A stretch of 64,000 bases of DNA from NCBI GenBank assembly GCA_033060915.1, contig CM065377.1, forward strand, positions 54,575,183 to 54,639,182, in the 5' to 3' direction. The DNA is from Euryodendron excelsum (taxonomy: Eukaryota; Streptophyta; Magnoliopsida; Ericales; Pentaphylacaceae). The notes below the pieces were generated by a model. It was not told the origin of the DNA, searched no databases, and was given only the letters and a program-made list of their open reading frames with translations. Positions 1 through 12,300 of the stretch are shown here, piece by piece (position 1 is the stretch's first letter; each line of letters begins with the position of its first letter). The position numbers were made by a program, and so were the translations under genes.

Positions 1-330
1 TATGAGTAAATTATGAATGAAAATTTTCGATTCTTTTTTGGTTAGGTGTCCGTCAGCCGACCGACTATTTTTTTATAAATTATAAATAAAATTTTTAGAT
101 TATTTTTTATTTAAGCATCCAGTCATTTAATCGACTATTTTTTTGAGTTGATACAGAATCATCGTTCATAGATGCGTTATAGACTGCTGCGATAGAAGCC
201 GCTATTTCGAGGCAGCATGACACTGATTTCTCCAACGTGTGGAACAGTGGCTTTGGCAAAATGGTTTGTGATGTTGACGAAATGACTATTTACCGGTGCT
301 TAATTGAGCTGTACCACAAATGAAGCTTAA

Positions 331-563
331 GGGTTGGTTTAAAAGTGTTGTTAGTTTTTATTTTTTTGTTATATGTCATATGTATGTATTTTTATTTTTT
401 ATTTTTTATGGTCTGGTAATAGCATTTATAAGTTACTGTTCTGCTAACAGTACTAGATTAATGTTTTAGAATAAAAAAACACACCTATTTTAGTATTTTT
501 TTTATGTTTTTTATTTTTTTAAAAATAAAAAACAAAAACAAAAAATTGAAACCAAACGCACCC
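331..563. repeat. Tourist-like MITE, copy 1
   Basis: The element starts GGGTTGGTTT and ends AACCAAACGCACCC, an imperfect terminal inverted repeat. It is flanked on both sides by TAA, a target duplication typical of PIF/Harbinger-derived MITEs. The interior is T-rich and then A-rich, as in the copies at 4504-4744 and 45929-46171. It codes for nothing. Confidence 0.6.
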
Positions 564-1415
564 TAAAACTCCGAAGTGTCAACATGTGAAAAATGAATTG
601 AACGTTATCTATTTTTGTTTTTTTTTTAGTGATTTAAAAAAGTGAGAAGGAGTGACTAGTGTAATAACCTTTTGAGTGTGACTATAAAAATTTTTATCTA
701 TTGCAGAATATTTGGTTTGAGCAATAATTACTAATCGAGAAGGGCGAAACCGTCACCACAGTTTTATCAAAATGTAATGACATTGGTTTTCTTCTCAATA
801 GTATTTGATTCATGCCACTACTATCATAAGTGGAATCAAACACGCGATTGTTGAGAAAATAACAGGGTTCTTTATCTCTTTTACTTGGTCATTGAAATGC
901 CTTATGTCACCACTGGTTTGGCTCATAAATCAGCAATTATCCTTAATTTCTAGACAATTTTCTAGGGTAAGATTTACGTTTTGTGTAATACATCTATTTG
1001 TGATGTGTTCCTCAAGTTCACAAGCTTGATAGCGTGTTTGTAACTAGAAGGAAAAAAAAGCAAAAACGAACAAAAATGAAGGAGAAGAAAAAATGAGATA
1101 AACAATTTTTTTTTTATGTTTTGTCTTTTTATTTTCCATCCTCTTTTCAAAACAATAATAACCCTATTATTTTCTCTCAGGTTTACTTTGAAATCAAGCA
1201 AGGGAAAGTCAGTTTTTGTTCCTTTATTATCATTTACTTTGCAAAATCAAATAGAGAAAATTGAATACTTTGTTTTACTATTTGCTTCTCACTCTTCCTT
1301 CCCCCTTTCCTTTCACAAGTTCCAAACACATCCCAATTCTCTCTCTCTCTCTCTCTCATGTCTAACTGGCAAGTTATTAGGGTGATTAGATCTTCTTAAG
1401 GCTCATATACTCCAC
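564..1415. other. No gene seen; low-complexity DNA
   Basis: AT-rich DNA with poly(A)/poly(T) runs and a (TC)n tract near 1339-1357. A weak inverted pair (GTGTTTG near 1035 and CAAACAC near 1323) may mark another degraded MITE. Open frames here are short and low in complexity. Confidence 0.5.
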
Positions 1416-1627
1416 GTTCGTTTGGTAAAATTTATTTTAAGTTTTTTTTCATTTGGCTTTTTTTAGCTTATAAATCAAAAAACTAAAAAAAAAATTACTT
1501 CTTTGCTCTTATAAGCTAAAAGATAAGCAAAAAAACTCAAAAAAAAGTAAAAAAGCTAAAAAAAACATAATTTTTTTTTGTTTATAAAAAAATATATATA
1601 TCCAAGCCAAAAAATCCTACCGAACTG
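1416..1627. repeat. Short inverted-repeat element (MITE-like)
   Basis: The left end GTTCGTTTGGTAAAA pairs imperfectly with the right end AAATCCTACCGAACTG. The interior is a mirror-like T-rich/A-rich foldback. No target duplication was established. Confidence 0.45.
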
Positions 1628-3794
1628 CCCTTACACTCCTTTTTGATTGAAAAAAGATCTGTACCACCCTTTTCAATGGTAGAAATCAAAAGAACCATAA
1701 CAACTCTTTTAGGGGGCCAAATAATTAAATTATTCATTTCTTTATAATTCACATGTCATGTTCCATTGTGATGAAGGGATGATATTGCTGCTGTCAACAA
1801 TAGTGTTGTTGCTGTTGTTGGTGACGTGGCCTAATAAAAGGTGCCACGTGGCAAGCCTTAAAACTCCCCGTTGCACTGAATTTTAACTTTATACACCCCA
1901 TTTCCCTGGCAAATTAATATAGAAGAATGACAACATTATATCTTCTTATTATTTTATTTTATTCTATTGTTATACATCTCGCCGGAGGCTATCATCTTTT
2001 CCTTCACCGGTAAGCATCCATACATTTGCAAAACCCTCTCCTCTTCCTACTAATCGCTGTGAGCCACCACGATCACAGCCATGTCTGCTCAACTCTTCCT
2101 TTCTCTAAAGAGCTCAACCTCCTCTCCCCTTTCTCTCTCTGGGAAGACCCATAGTTGAAGCATCTATAGATGGCCATCCAACCTCCTTTTTTTGTTTTTT
2201 GGTTTTTCCCATGGATCCCCATCCAATCTCCCTTTTTTTTTTGTTTCTCTCTGAACCTTGTAACAAAACCACCCAACCTCCTTTTTTAATTTGAGAACAA
2301 AAAGCTATCAATAGAGATAATTAATTTCTTTCTTCAAACAAAAAAAAAATATATTCAGATCTTGCAAGTAGATCGATTTGGCCGTCGCCGGTTTGGTGGA
2401 TATTGGATTACACCATTCTGGTCGAAGGGACAGTGGAGACATTTTAAACTAAAAAGGAAAATTACCTAAGAGAGAGAGCGAGATAGAGACGAGAGATTCA
2501 AGGGTGTTTAAAGTTAAAATCGGGTGCAATGGAGAGTTTTAAGGCTTGTCACGTTGCGCCTTTTTATTAGGCCATGACCAACAACAACAACGGCACTATT
2601 GTTAACAACAGCAAAACCGATCCCGAAGGACTTTCAAGATCTTTCCAATGGCAGTCATTAATCCGAACCCAAATCGGATCACAAGCCACTAAAATGACAA
2701 CAGGTTCACTTGCAACACGTGGGGGATAATGAAAATGGAACTCAAAATGGACATTCCACTAGTTTTAATCTAGAGAGAGAGAAGGGCTTAATGTCCACAA
2801 CCAACAACGGCATATTCCAAGTGGATAGATGATTTGATCATTGGATAGTAACATCCACAATCACATATGACTTAGCATATAGATACACACACATATATAT
2901 ATATTCTTTTCTTGTGCTAATCGAGTATTCAAACCAGTTTGTGTACACCTCGACTAATTTCAGAACTTGTGTAGTCTCCTATTCTACACAAACTAGATAA
3001 TTACCTAACAAAAAAATTTTTCGGTGGCTCAAAGAAATTGATAACACAAAAGAAGTTTCGAATCTGAAACTTTAAAAAAGTAAACCAAAGTCCCAAATCT
3101 TTACCACTAAGTCATATATATCTTCTATAACATATTTGTATATATATTGATGGCTTTGGGACTGCGATGAAGATTATCAATTCCATGCATTGAAATGCAT
3201 GTCATGAACGCGCTCTAACTAGGCTCTGTGATTGGAGGTTGTTGGAGTTGAGCTTCAATGGCTGGTGGGGTTTGCAAGCCAGGTGATAGAGACCTTTTTG
3301 TTTGATGCTCAAAGTGCAGAGGCCACCTATCTCTCTATGCCTTTATCAAGAGGACTTTGAGGTGGTGGTGGTGGACTTCGCCCTATTCTTCTGTTGCTTT
3401 TCTGGCTCCAGGGAACCCCACTTGAAGCTTCTCATTACATTCTATAAGAAGGATCACAGTAGAAAGGTGTGAAGAAGGGACCATCTATGCCCAAAGAGGC
3501 AAAGAGGGTGATAGAGAGATGGTATAGATGCAAAAGCATTGGTCTAATTAGTGGCAGAACCATTTATAAACTGTTATTTAAAGAAAAATAATTATTTAAG
3601 GGGCATTTATAATTTTTTAGATGAGCAAATTAAAAATTATTTTTAAAATTGTAGGTCGAAATAAATTTTTTAAAAATTTGAGAGTGGTATTTATAAATTT
3701 TCAAGAGACAATAAGCATATTTAGTAAATTGTAGGTAAAATTACAATTTTTAGTACATACTCGCGGTTATTTAATCAAATCACTAAGCACTTTA
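1628..3794. other. No gene seen; intergenic
   Basis: Pyrimidine-rich stretches (2040-2280), purine-rich runs (2470-2500) and AT microsatellites. A less repetitive, more GC-rich block at about 3160-3545 stands out, with a 10-bp inverted match (ATCTCTCTAT near 3329, its complement near 3511), but pairing is poor beyond that. No exon or known small RNA could be recognised. Confidence 0.5.
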
Positions 3795-4264
3795 GGGCCA
3801 GTTTGTTTGCCAAATATGGCAAGGGGATTGGATTGCTTGTCCTATGGGTATGACTTGTGAAGTGTATGAATGACAAATGAGGTCTGAATTACATCTCATT
3901 GCTAGACTATTAATTTCTAAAATGGATGATAAGTAATACCATAGGAAAAGTGGTATTACTTATCCATTCTCTTAAGATGAGCTTAAAAATAACATTTTTA
4001 TCCTTTTTTTATTATTATAATAGGTTAATATAATATTAAATAGCTATATTATAATTAAAATTAATTTTTCTATTAGTTTTCTTATTTTAATGTGATATTT
4101 TAACAAAATAATATTACTTATCCCATCATAATCCCACCCTAATCAAACGTAATATGAGTAATTCTACATTACATTAAATATTACTTATCACTAATCACCA
4201 CCTCCTTAATTTTACAATATTAATTATCTCCTGTTTTCTCATTCCACAAACAAACAAACGGTCC
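3795..4264. repeat. MITE with GTTTGTTTG termini
   Basis: About 470 bp. The left end GGGCCAGTTTGTTTGCC is the inverted counterpart of the right end CAAACAAACAAACGGTCC. It is flanked by TTA on the left and TTG on the right, so a TWA-type duplication is probable but imperfect. The interior is AT-rich and related to the larger element at 31380-32115. Confidence 0.55.
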
Positions 4265-4503
4265 TTGAGACAAGCGAAGCTAGTAGTCCATGATTGACTC
4301 AATATTCAAATTCAAAGTCAGAGATAAGGAAAGAGCATGACTAGCCAACCTATTTTAGGCTACCCAACTATGCCCAATATTGGTTCACATGAGATTCATG
4401 GGTTAGATTTCTTGCACTGTGGTTTTGTGGTGCTTCATGCAATTCTAAAACTATTGGGTTTCCCTGTACTGTTTGTTTTTCACTTTGAGATTTGAAAAGT
4501 TAA

Positions 4504-4744
4504 GGGTTTGTTTGGAAGTGTTTTTTGTTTTTGTTTTTGTTTTTGTTTTTTGTTTTTTCAAAAATGAAAACATAAAAAAAATACTAAAATAGATGTATTT
4601 TCTTATTCTATAACATTGATATAGTACTTTTAGCAAAACGGTAACCTATAAATCCCATCATTAAACCATAAAAACAAAAAACAAAAACAGAAAACAGAAA
4701 CATACAATAAAAAACAAAAACTGATAGCACTTCTAAACAAACCC
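4504..4744. repeat. Tourist-like MITE, copy 2 (near-perfect TIRs)
   Basis: 241 bp with 17-bp terminal inverted repeats, GGGTTTGTTTGGAAGTG against GGGTTTGTTTAGAAGTG (one mismatch). A TAA duplication lies at 4501-4503 and 4745-4747. The interior is a (TTTTTG)n run followed by an A-rich complement, so the whole element can fold back. This is the best preserved copy of the family here. Confidence 0.75.
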
Positions 4745-5243
4745 TAAATATCCAGAAATAGCATAGTTGTATATCTTTTTGTGTTTTCTTTCCTTGTTTT
4801 GCCTTTGCTGTATTGCAGTCAACAAAAAATAAAAATAAAAAATATCAACAAATAGCATATCTTTTCTCTCTCTCTCTCTCTCTCTCTCTTTTGTCTTGTG
4901 CTCCCATTTTGATAGGAACCCTAAACACCAGTGTTGGTACTGATAGCTGAAATTCTCCTAACTATTTAAAGAGTCAACTAAGCGTTGGAACTCCCGTCTC
5001 AATTAAGAGGAATCATGGAAAGAACAGGTATAAGATCACTATCCATTCCTCATTAATTTCACAAAAAAAATGGAGTAAAATTATTAATAAATTTATATAC
5101 CAAAAAAAAAAAAAAAACAGAAAAGAGGAAAGACAAGAGCAAGGTACATGGCCTAATACAGTAAATAATCAAATTTGACATTATCTTGTACAAAGTTCCA
5201 TGACATCAAGAAAGAAACGAATAGAACTCCTAATTGGAAGGTA
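4745..5243. other. No gene seen
   Basis: AT-rich DNA with a (TC)n microsatellite at about 4865-4889 and a poly(A) run at 5103-5117. No coding signal. Confidence 0.5.
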
Positions 5244-5318
5244 AATTTAAACCTCCTGAGATGCTAACGGGGGGAAACTTAATTAAACCTCCTGAGATGC
5301 TAACGTGAGGAAACTTCA
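5244..5318. repeat. Two-copy tandem repeat, about 38 bp unit
   Basis: The block TAAACCTCCTGAGATGCTAA is repeated twice in direct orientation, each copy followed by a G-rich stretch and AAACTT. Confidence 0.7.
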
Positions 5319-5419
5319 TTCATTTACATTATCTGGTGGTCCACTGGAGATGAGATATCCGCCAACATTTCTTTTAAGTTCTCAAATTAATAATGTATGT
5401 GAATATAATTATCCTTTTG

Positions 5420-6558
5420 TTGTGTTATAGCTTGAGGTGTTTGACAATTTTGATCCACTCCTCCCATAGGCTTTTCCGGGTTTATCACACCAACAAGGCA
5501 TTGTAAAAAATGTTCTCCATCTGTTGTGCTCAAGTCCAAACCATCAAAACCACCGGTTCTGCAGATTAATGAGAAACATTATTAATAAAGTGCATAAGCT
5601 TATACATATATATATATACAAGCACAAACTTATGTATATTAAATTGGTGATTCAATAGGAATAATGTGGAAGTTCAGAAAAGAGAGAGAAAAGTGAAGGC
5701 CAAAACAGTTGGGTGGATTCTTGATAGTTCAGCACATTATGCAACTCTTTCTAACTCTTGCAAGGGCTTTGTATGATGAATGACAGAAACATAAATTGAG
5801 TAGCCGGGAAAATGTTCTAAAAGAATGATCTATTAACATACGATAGATTCGTACCGGAAAACATGTCATATGCTACACAAAGTATATATATACACATCCT
5901 AAAAAAATATATATACATATAAAAATTCAAGAAGCAGATAGTATACCAGCCAAAGGAAGCTAACATTTCCAGTTTCAGCACTTCTCCGGTGAACCAGTGG
6001 GCATTTTCGACATTCATATCACAGAACCTTGGGTTGAATTTGAATGGTGGCCATACAATGAAGTTTCCAGCATGTTTGGAACTTGTGTGGAAGGGAAAGA
6101 GAAAGGAAATGAAATGAAGTGAAAGAGAGAAATTGTAAAGAAAGTGGTTATTTTTGTTTGGTTGGTTTTGCAAAGAAAATAACAATGCATTATTTGAAAT
6201 TGAAAGAAAAGAGGAAAGAAAAAAATGTAATGTTAAAAGAGGAGAAAATAAAAGGAAAGTGAGAAGAAAAATCACTTTTTTGTTTCTCTTTCCTCCCAAA
6301 CTAGGAACTGAAAAAGGAAAATTATTTTTCCCTTTCTTTCCTCAAATTCCAAAGAGGCTTTCAGGTAAATTTTAGTTACTCTAAAAAGGTTAAATATAAA
6401 AAAAGAAAAAAGAAAAAGAACAGAAACACTTGCCATTCATTTGTCAATATAATTGATCTCAAAATAAGTTTCTCCTCTGGTAACTCGCAAATCCGATCCA
6501 TAAATCTCCCAGAGTTCTCTAAGATTGCTCTTGTAAATTTGTCCAGAGAGGGAGACAT
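5420..6558 (-). other. Possible exons of an unidentified gene, probably broken
   Basis: I do not recognise the protein. Three minus-strand segments have coding character. 6558-6430 starts with ATG and gives a 43-codon stretch beginning MSPSLDKFTRAILENSG and ending NEWQ before a GT. About 6070-5947 contains FIVWPPFKFNPRFCDMN and GEVLKLEMLASFG and ends at a GT. About 5558-5420, after CTGCAG, contains LDLSTTDGEHFLQCL. Joining segment two to segment three creates TGA at the junction, so either an exon was missed or the gene is dead. A purine-rich MITE (6075-6353) fills most of the first intron and abuts segment two. The segments do not look like transposon protein. This could be the remnant of a host gene or a chance run of open frames. 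Confidence 0.35.
6075..6353. repeat. Purine-rich TIR element, copy A
   Basis: Ends TTTGGAACTTG and CAAATTCCAAA form an inverted repeat. The strand is strongly purine-biased over the first two thirds (AAGGGAAAGAGAAAGG style) and pyrimidine-rich at the end. Same family as 32239-32541, 34230-34343, 35620-36152 and 44286-44576. Confidence 0.55.
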
Positions 6559-6645
6559 TGAAGAAGAGATTTTCTTTTTTCTCCTTTTTCTTTTGGGTGG
6601 CGAGGAGGAATGAAAATGAAGGAAGTTAGGACTGGGACAGTACAT

Positions 6646-7559
6646 TTGTGAGCAATTGGAGACTTGGAAACCTCATCACAAGAAGGGAATTTATACACCA
6701 AACCTTGGGACAGAATTGATTTCCTCCCAGTAGCCAATTTTGGAAAAACAAATATGGGAACTAATTGCAATTTCAATAACATAAATAAGAGGTGATCATT
6801 GCAATTGAATATATATACCCACAACAAGAATAAGGTATTTGATTTGGTTTCCATACGTGGATTGATATTGTAATCTCCGGGTGACTGCAATTTTATTTCT
6901 TTCTAAACTTAAAACAAAAATTTGATCATGTCAAGTTGTCTTTGTACCTCTGATAGAAAATAAATGTATTAGACACCCAATCAACACTTGGAATTTAACA
7001 TATCACCAAAGCAAGATTTGCAAGGTTGTTTCTTTGTTTCCAAGTATATCTTACTTTAAATACATATTAACTCTTAAATTCTTTAAACAAAATATTGTCC
7101 ATTTGAGGGCATGTTGCAAGCTCACTTCCTCGTTTAAATTTAAAAATCTTTATTGCTTTTGGACCATATTTCCAAATCTAGTTTACTTGCATTCTCATCC
7201 TTTCAATTAATATATATATATATATTTTCTAAACAATTAATCCGCATTATTTCTCTGTTTATCACACTATGCACATATATATATATATATATTTCCACAA
7301 GCTACTGTGACACGGTAATTTTGAATAAAATGAGAACCAGAAAAATGCCTCTATATTTGGACTTTGAACTGGCTAAAATTTTGACGCTTTTTTTGCAGCA
7401 CCAAAGCCATAAAAACTATATCCATGTCAAGAAGTGTCTGCATGGCAGTACTAAATTACTAAAAAAAGAACTTATATGCCACATTTGTTTCGTAGAACGG
7501 GAAATAGGGAGTTGGATGTCCTGAAATTAATTGTCTTAAGAGATCCAATATTCCGGGAC
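6646..7559. other. No gene seen
   Basis: AT-rich intergenic DNA with (AT)n tracts near 7211-7226 and 7276-7292. The open frame at 7153-7524 is rich in Ile/Tyr from the AT repeats and shows no family feature. Confidence 0.5.
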
Positions 7560-8260
7560 AATTTATACCTCAATTTGGTCTTCTTTGGTGTTGGATTGGC
7601 ATAGAATTAGAGGTGGGATGAGATGGTTTTATTCATTTTATACTTGCGATTCAAGTGCCAAGATAATTCCTTCCACTAGTATAACTTATCTCACCCCACC
7701 CCAATAATTATATACCCCATACTTGGGATATATTAGTCCCTTCTGATAAATATTCTAAACCTCCTTGAGCAATCGAAACATGGGATTTGCGGACCCCAAA
7801 GATTACTTGTCCTAGTCTATCCTGTGAAACAAACATGAAATGTATTTGCCATGAAATTGGGTAGTGGAAGATGTGATATGAAGAAGGTCTTAGGATTAAT
7901 AGTCTTGGGATTAGATGTCTGAGACGGGCGGGACTATTTATACCTCAATCCAATTTTCTCTGCTATTTAGTTGGCATGAGATTAAAAATGAGACGAGGTG
8001 AGTCTGATGCATTTATTACCATTGGATCAAGTGTCAAGATAATCCTACGACTGGCGTACGTTGTTCCAACCGTCCTAGCTAGGATAGTTACATACCATAT
8101 ACGTAAAGTATATTATGCCACCCAATTAAATAGTCCAAACCTCCTTCAACAACCCGAATATGGGATTTGCCAGGAACACAGGATTACTTATAGTATCCCG
8201 TCCACTCTATCATATGAAAACAAACATGCACAACACGTATTTGCCCTGAAATTCGACATT
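7560..8260. repeat. Diverged tandem duplication, two units of about 320 bp
   Basis: The unit at about 7560-7870 and that at about 7940-8260 share, in the same order, TTATACCTCAAT, TTGGCAT-GA-ATTA, CAAGTG-CAAGATAAT, AAACCTCCTT, ATGGGATTTGC, GATTACTT and AAACAAACATG. Identity is moderate, so the duplication is old. Its nature (transposon arms or local duplication) is unknown. Confidence 0.55.
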
Positions 8261-8363
8261 GGGATGAGAGACATGAACTGGGTAAAAAACAACTATAATA
8301 ACTAATGAGAATGACTAAGTAAAACATAAAATAAAAAAATAAAGGAAAGAAAAAAGTAATTAA

Positions 8364-8434
8364 TGCACCAGCCGGGAATCGAACCCGGGTCTGTACCGTG
8401 GCAGGGTACTATTCTACCACTAGACCACTGGTGC
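8364..8434 (-). tRNA. tRNA-Gly (anticodon GCC)
   Basis: Read on the minus strand, the 71-nt sequence begins GCACCAGTGG and ends CGGCTGGTGC plus discriminator A. The 7-bp acceptor stem closes. The D-arm contains GGTCTAGTGGTAGAAT, the anticodon GCC lies at 8402-8400 between pairing arms GTACC and GGTAC, and the T-arm carries GGTTCGATTCC (B box). No intron is present and CCA is not encoded, as usual in nuclear genes. A T-rich tract just downstream on the minus strand (8355-8350) fits a Pol III terminator. It decodes GGC/GGU glycine codons. Confidence 0.97.
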
Positions 8435-9307
8435 CTTTTTGTGGTAGCCGTTTCTCAGTATTTTTTATATATGGTTTTTTAAAGCTTTGCATTTCAGTGC
8501 AGAATATTACAAGTCATGGGGCAATGAACAATGCTCTTGCTCTGAATTCAACATCTACTCAATTTTGAAACCTTGTTAAAATCTGAACTCAGTCAACTTT
8601 ATTTGACTAGAAACATATATTGTCTTAGCACGACATTGTGTGCATGCTACTATGCTATGCTTTTTCTAATTTGATGTTTGGATTAAAGATTTGTCAAGAG
8701 AAAGAGAAAGAGAAAGGGAAAAGAAAATGATACAAAATAACTTGTACTCGCCATTTTTTATGGTGACTAAACACAAATGAATTTTTTAGCAGTGGCGAAC
8801 AAAAGTAAATAATTTGGCTTCAAGAACTAACAAAAGTAAATAACAAGTATGCTGAAACATATACTTCATGCAAGTTGGTCAAGAGTAACTGAGAAAACTT
8901 TCACCCAATCTTCGAAACAACCAAAGGTCTCTGAGGGAGTGCGCAGTTTTCCCGCATGAGGAGAAACAATTTCTGTGTTTCGGAAAACAATGGAGCAACT
9001 TACTGCTGCGCTAAGGCCCACCCTCTGTAAACTTCTATAAAAGAAAAAGAAGAAAGGTCGGAATCGCATACCATTGAACCTCCAAATGTCCGAGCTTGAT
9101 TTAAAAAACAAAAAATTGATTTTCTGGACCTTGTTTGGAAGTGAAACTTACAACTTGTTCAATCATCAAAAAACGTCCAAGAAGAAACCCTGAATTGAAG
9201 GTGAACCTGATTTTAAAAAAAAAAAAAAAGGTTAATTTTGATTGCTTTCCTGCCTTTGGTTCTGTACAATTGGCGGCAGAAAATTAATAAAATTAAAAAA
9301 GATATCC
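8435..9307. other. No gene seen; between tRNA-Gly and the ATG7 pseudogene 3' end
   Basis: AT-rich. The minus-strand open frame at 8866-9111 shows no recognisable domain and lies 200-440 bp beyond the ATG7 stop, so it may be old 3' UTR or flank. Confidence 0.45.
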
Positions 9308-12300
9308 TCAGATTTCAACACAATCATCATCATCATCATCATCCATCTCATTATCCCAGTCCAGCTGAAAAGAGCTCGCTGACTTCATCAGCTTAGTTAG
9401 TCCAGCGAGGTCCTCGAGATAGGTAGGATGATTAATGGCTTGAAGGACGAAGTCCATATCTCTTTTTCATTATTCTGATACCATCTGGATAGTATGACAT
9501 TCGCAAATATAATGAAAAGAAAATTAACAAATTAATAGGAAGAAAAATAAAACAAATAATTCGTTACAATTTCATACAGCTAGAAACTTACAGTGCAGCA
9601 ACAAGCAGTACAACTTTTCGAGGAGTGACCCACAAGAGTCATCTGAGAAAACTGCGAGAGGGATCCTCGAATTTGATGGGGTAAAATACCGAGAGGTTGG
9701 TCAGTGCTTCCACTATCGGTGGAGTTTGCAAACTCAGCTTTGGCATATATCCTGTGGGGCAGTTATGAGAAGGTGGACCAAAATTTGGAAGGGAACCTAT
9801 ATTAAGCACAAACTCTTCCATCTACTAGTCTTCTCACAACCCATAAAAATCAGCAAATGACTAAACTTGTAATTAACATAGTTTTCAAAGAGTTACCCAT
9901 GACGGTGATGCAGAATCCCTACTAAAAGTTCGACTGCAAGGGCTGAAGCAATAGGAGCAAGCCCTGGACGCGTAACCGTGCATTGTTGATCCAGAGTGTG
10001 GTTGGCAGTTGACTGCACAAAGAACAAGTCATCAATGCTGTGATTAATATGTTTGCAGCAACTTTTTATTATCTTATAGTTGCTGTTTAGAAAATTACAT
10101 CAACAGGGGCAGCCACATCATTGCAGAAGTAACAACCCAATCTATGGTCTCCACCACCATCCATCAGCTAGAAGTTTCCAATTTCAGAAGATAAAGTATT
10201 CCCAACCTCAGCTTTGAAGTCCTGAGTAGTGCTGAGAGGACCAGCGCCATGACGCATAACCAAGAAACTATCGAACCCCAAAGCCACAGTTATAGTAATC
10301 TGAAGATAAATTCCACAAGTGAATATCAGTACCAGTCAATCAACAGTGTCCAAATCAACTATTTGGAGTTGAAAACTCTAAGAAAGATGAAATCCGACTT
10401 TTACCGAAGAATTTGATGCCAAAGTTCACAATAAAATCTCAATTTTTGGGGATGAGGTAAAGGACATGTTAGCATCGGCACAGAGAAGAGTTGGGAGCCA
10501 TCGACTTTCCCTTGTATCAGTCAATAAGAAAACTGCATCGTGAGTATCAATTAAATCACCTAGGCGTCTGCAATCCCCAAGCACGCTATGCTCTTCTTGG
10601 CTAGGCACAGGGTGCCCAGGCATCGGAATAGCCATCACAATACCTTCAGCTTCCTGAGAATAAAACCAACACATAGGGAAAGGTTAAGGGAATCAATGTT
10701 CTAGGGTTTAATTAAGTGGATGGGCAACGTAAGGGTAAAATAAATTACCACGGCCGGAAAGATTCTCTTGAGACTTTTAACTGCTGCTGTGGCTTTAAAA
10801 TCACCACCATTGAGGCAGTCAGCTAATGTATATAGGGATTACCTCAATGGATTAGACATAGCCACCTTGCCACTGTCAAGTACTGTAATTTTCCGGACAC
10901 CCCAAGCCTGCAGTTGCACATAATTTTTCATGACTTCAGAAGTAGAATAACTGAATAAGAGAATTTAATCATAAATTTTCATTCACTCACCATAAGCATG
11001 CGAGCAACCTGGCATCCAAGTGTACAGGCCCCTAAGAGAAGACACTTAATAGCAGACAATATGTTTAAGTTCAAAGATGGAAAAGCACGCCATCTCATTA
11101 GTTTTAAATTCAAATCCGCAGCCAATACTGCTAACCTGTCAATGTTGTATCTTTAAATGTTAAGGAGGCAATTGAATAACATATTATGGACTATCGAGTG
11201 AAAACCTCATAACATACCTAGTTGGATCCATGGATTTAGCTAGGCTAATACACCTTGATACCTTCTTCCCTCTGTTAAGTTCCCATCCACGGAATTAGGC
11301 ATATGTTGATGATCTTTCCATCCTAAACAAATAGTGTTCACGTATCAGGAAAGCCAGTGCAGAAAAAATTTCAACTCTCAGAGAGAGGTAGTACTAATTA
11401 GAAGAGACATGTTACCCAATTTGTGCCGCTCTACCTTGTGAAACGGATATTAAGGCTTCACCAACGAGGGACAAGCCCAGATCAGCAAAACCACAGTTCT
11501 CACGATAGCACCAAAAGCAAACTTTCTCGAGATTCCATCTTGAACAAATACATGCAAGGAAATTCCGAAGAGGCCAACCAGGATTACTTGGAAGATGACA
11601 TGGGTCGTAAAAGCCAAATAGGAACTGCCAGTAACATGTAATGTAGCTTTATGGAAGAGGCATCTAAAACTTTAGAAAAAATTTAACTGGTTTAAATCCA
11701 TTGAGCAATTAAACAAACTGTGTTATTCATTCCAATTAGCAAAAGCTAGTATAATCTTACAATAAATGTGAAGAAGCATGTGGACAGACCTTATGGCCAT
11801 CATGTTTGCAGGATTCCCAGTCCTTTAAATGCTTAATAGTAGCATGTAAATTTGAAGCAATAGAGACCAAAAAAAATGGCACATCTGCAGCAGTCTCATA
11901 TGATTTAGGCGCTCCATACAATGTAAAAACAGCATGCAAAATGTAAACAAATAAGAGTCAAGTGTAATAGCACAGGGCACGTTTTACCTGCCGTTGCACT
12001 TGAGCTACGCTACTCATTACAAGCTGCTGACAGTGATTCAGCCTATATGCCACAACAATAACCTCCGTAAAATAACACAAAAAATTAAATACAGTACTTG
12101 CAAAATTACTAACATTCACAGCACCTCCTCTAGGCTGAGCCACTGAGAAGCTGGCCTCAAATCAACCAAGGTTGCAGGAGGATCAAGCAACAGAGCAGGG
12201 AAAGCAAACCAGTAATGAAGCTCCACTTTTTAAGGTCTGTAAATGATATAAGAAGGAACCTTGAAAGTACTGCACTGTCCTCCTCAGCTTTTCCAGAATG

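Noticed and set aside
3160..3545. Possible microRNA foldback
   Set aside because: Only about 10 bases pair well and no known mature microRNA could be recognised.
8866..9111. Minus-strand frame downstream of the ATG7 relic
   Set aside because: No domain; likely flank or 3' UTR.
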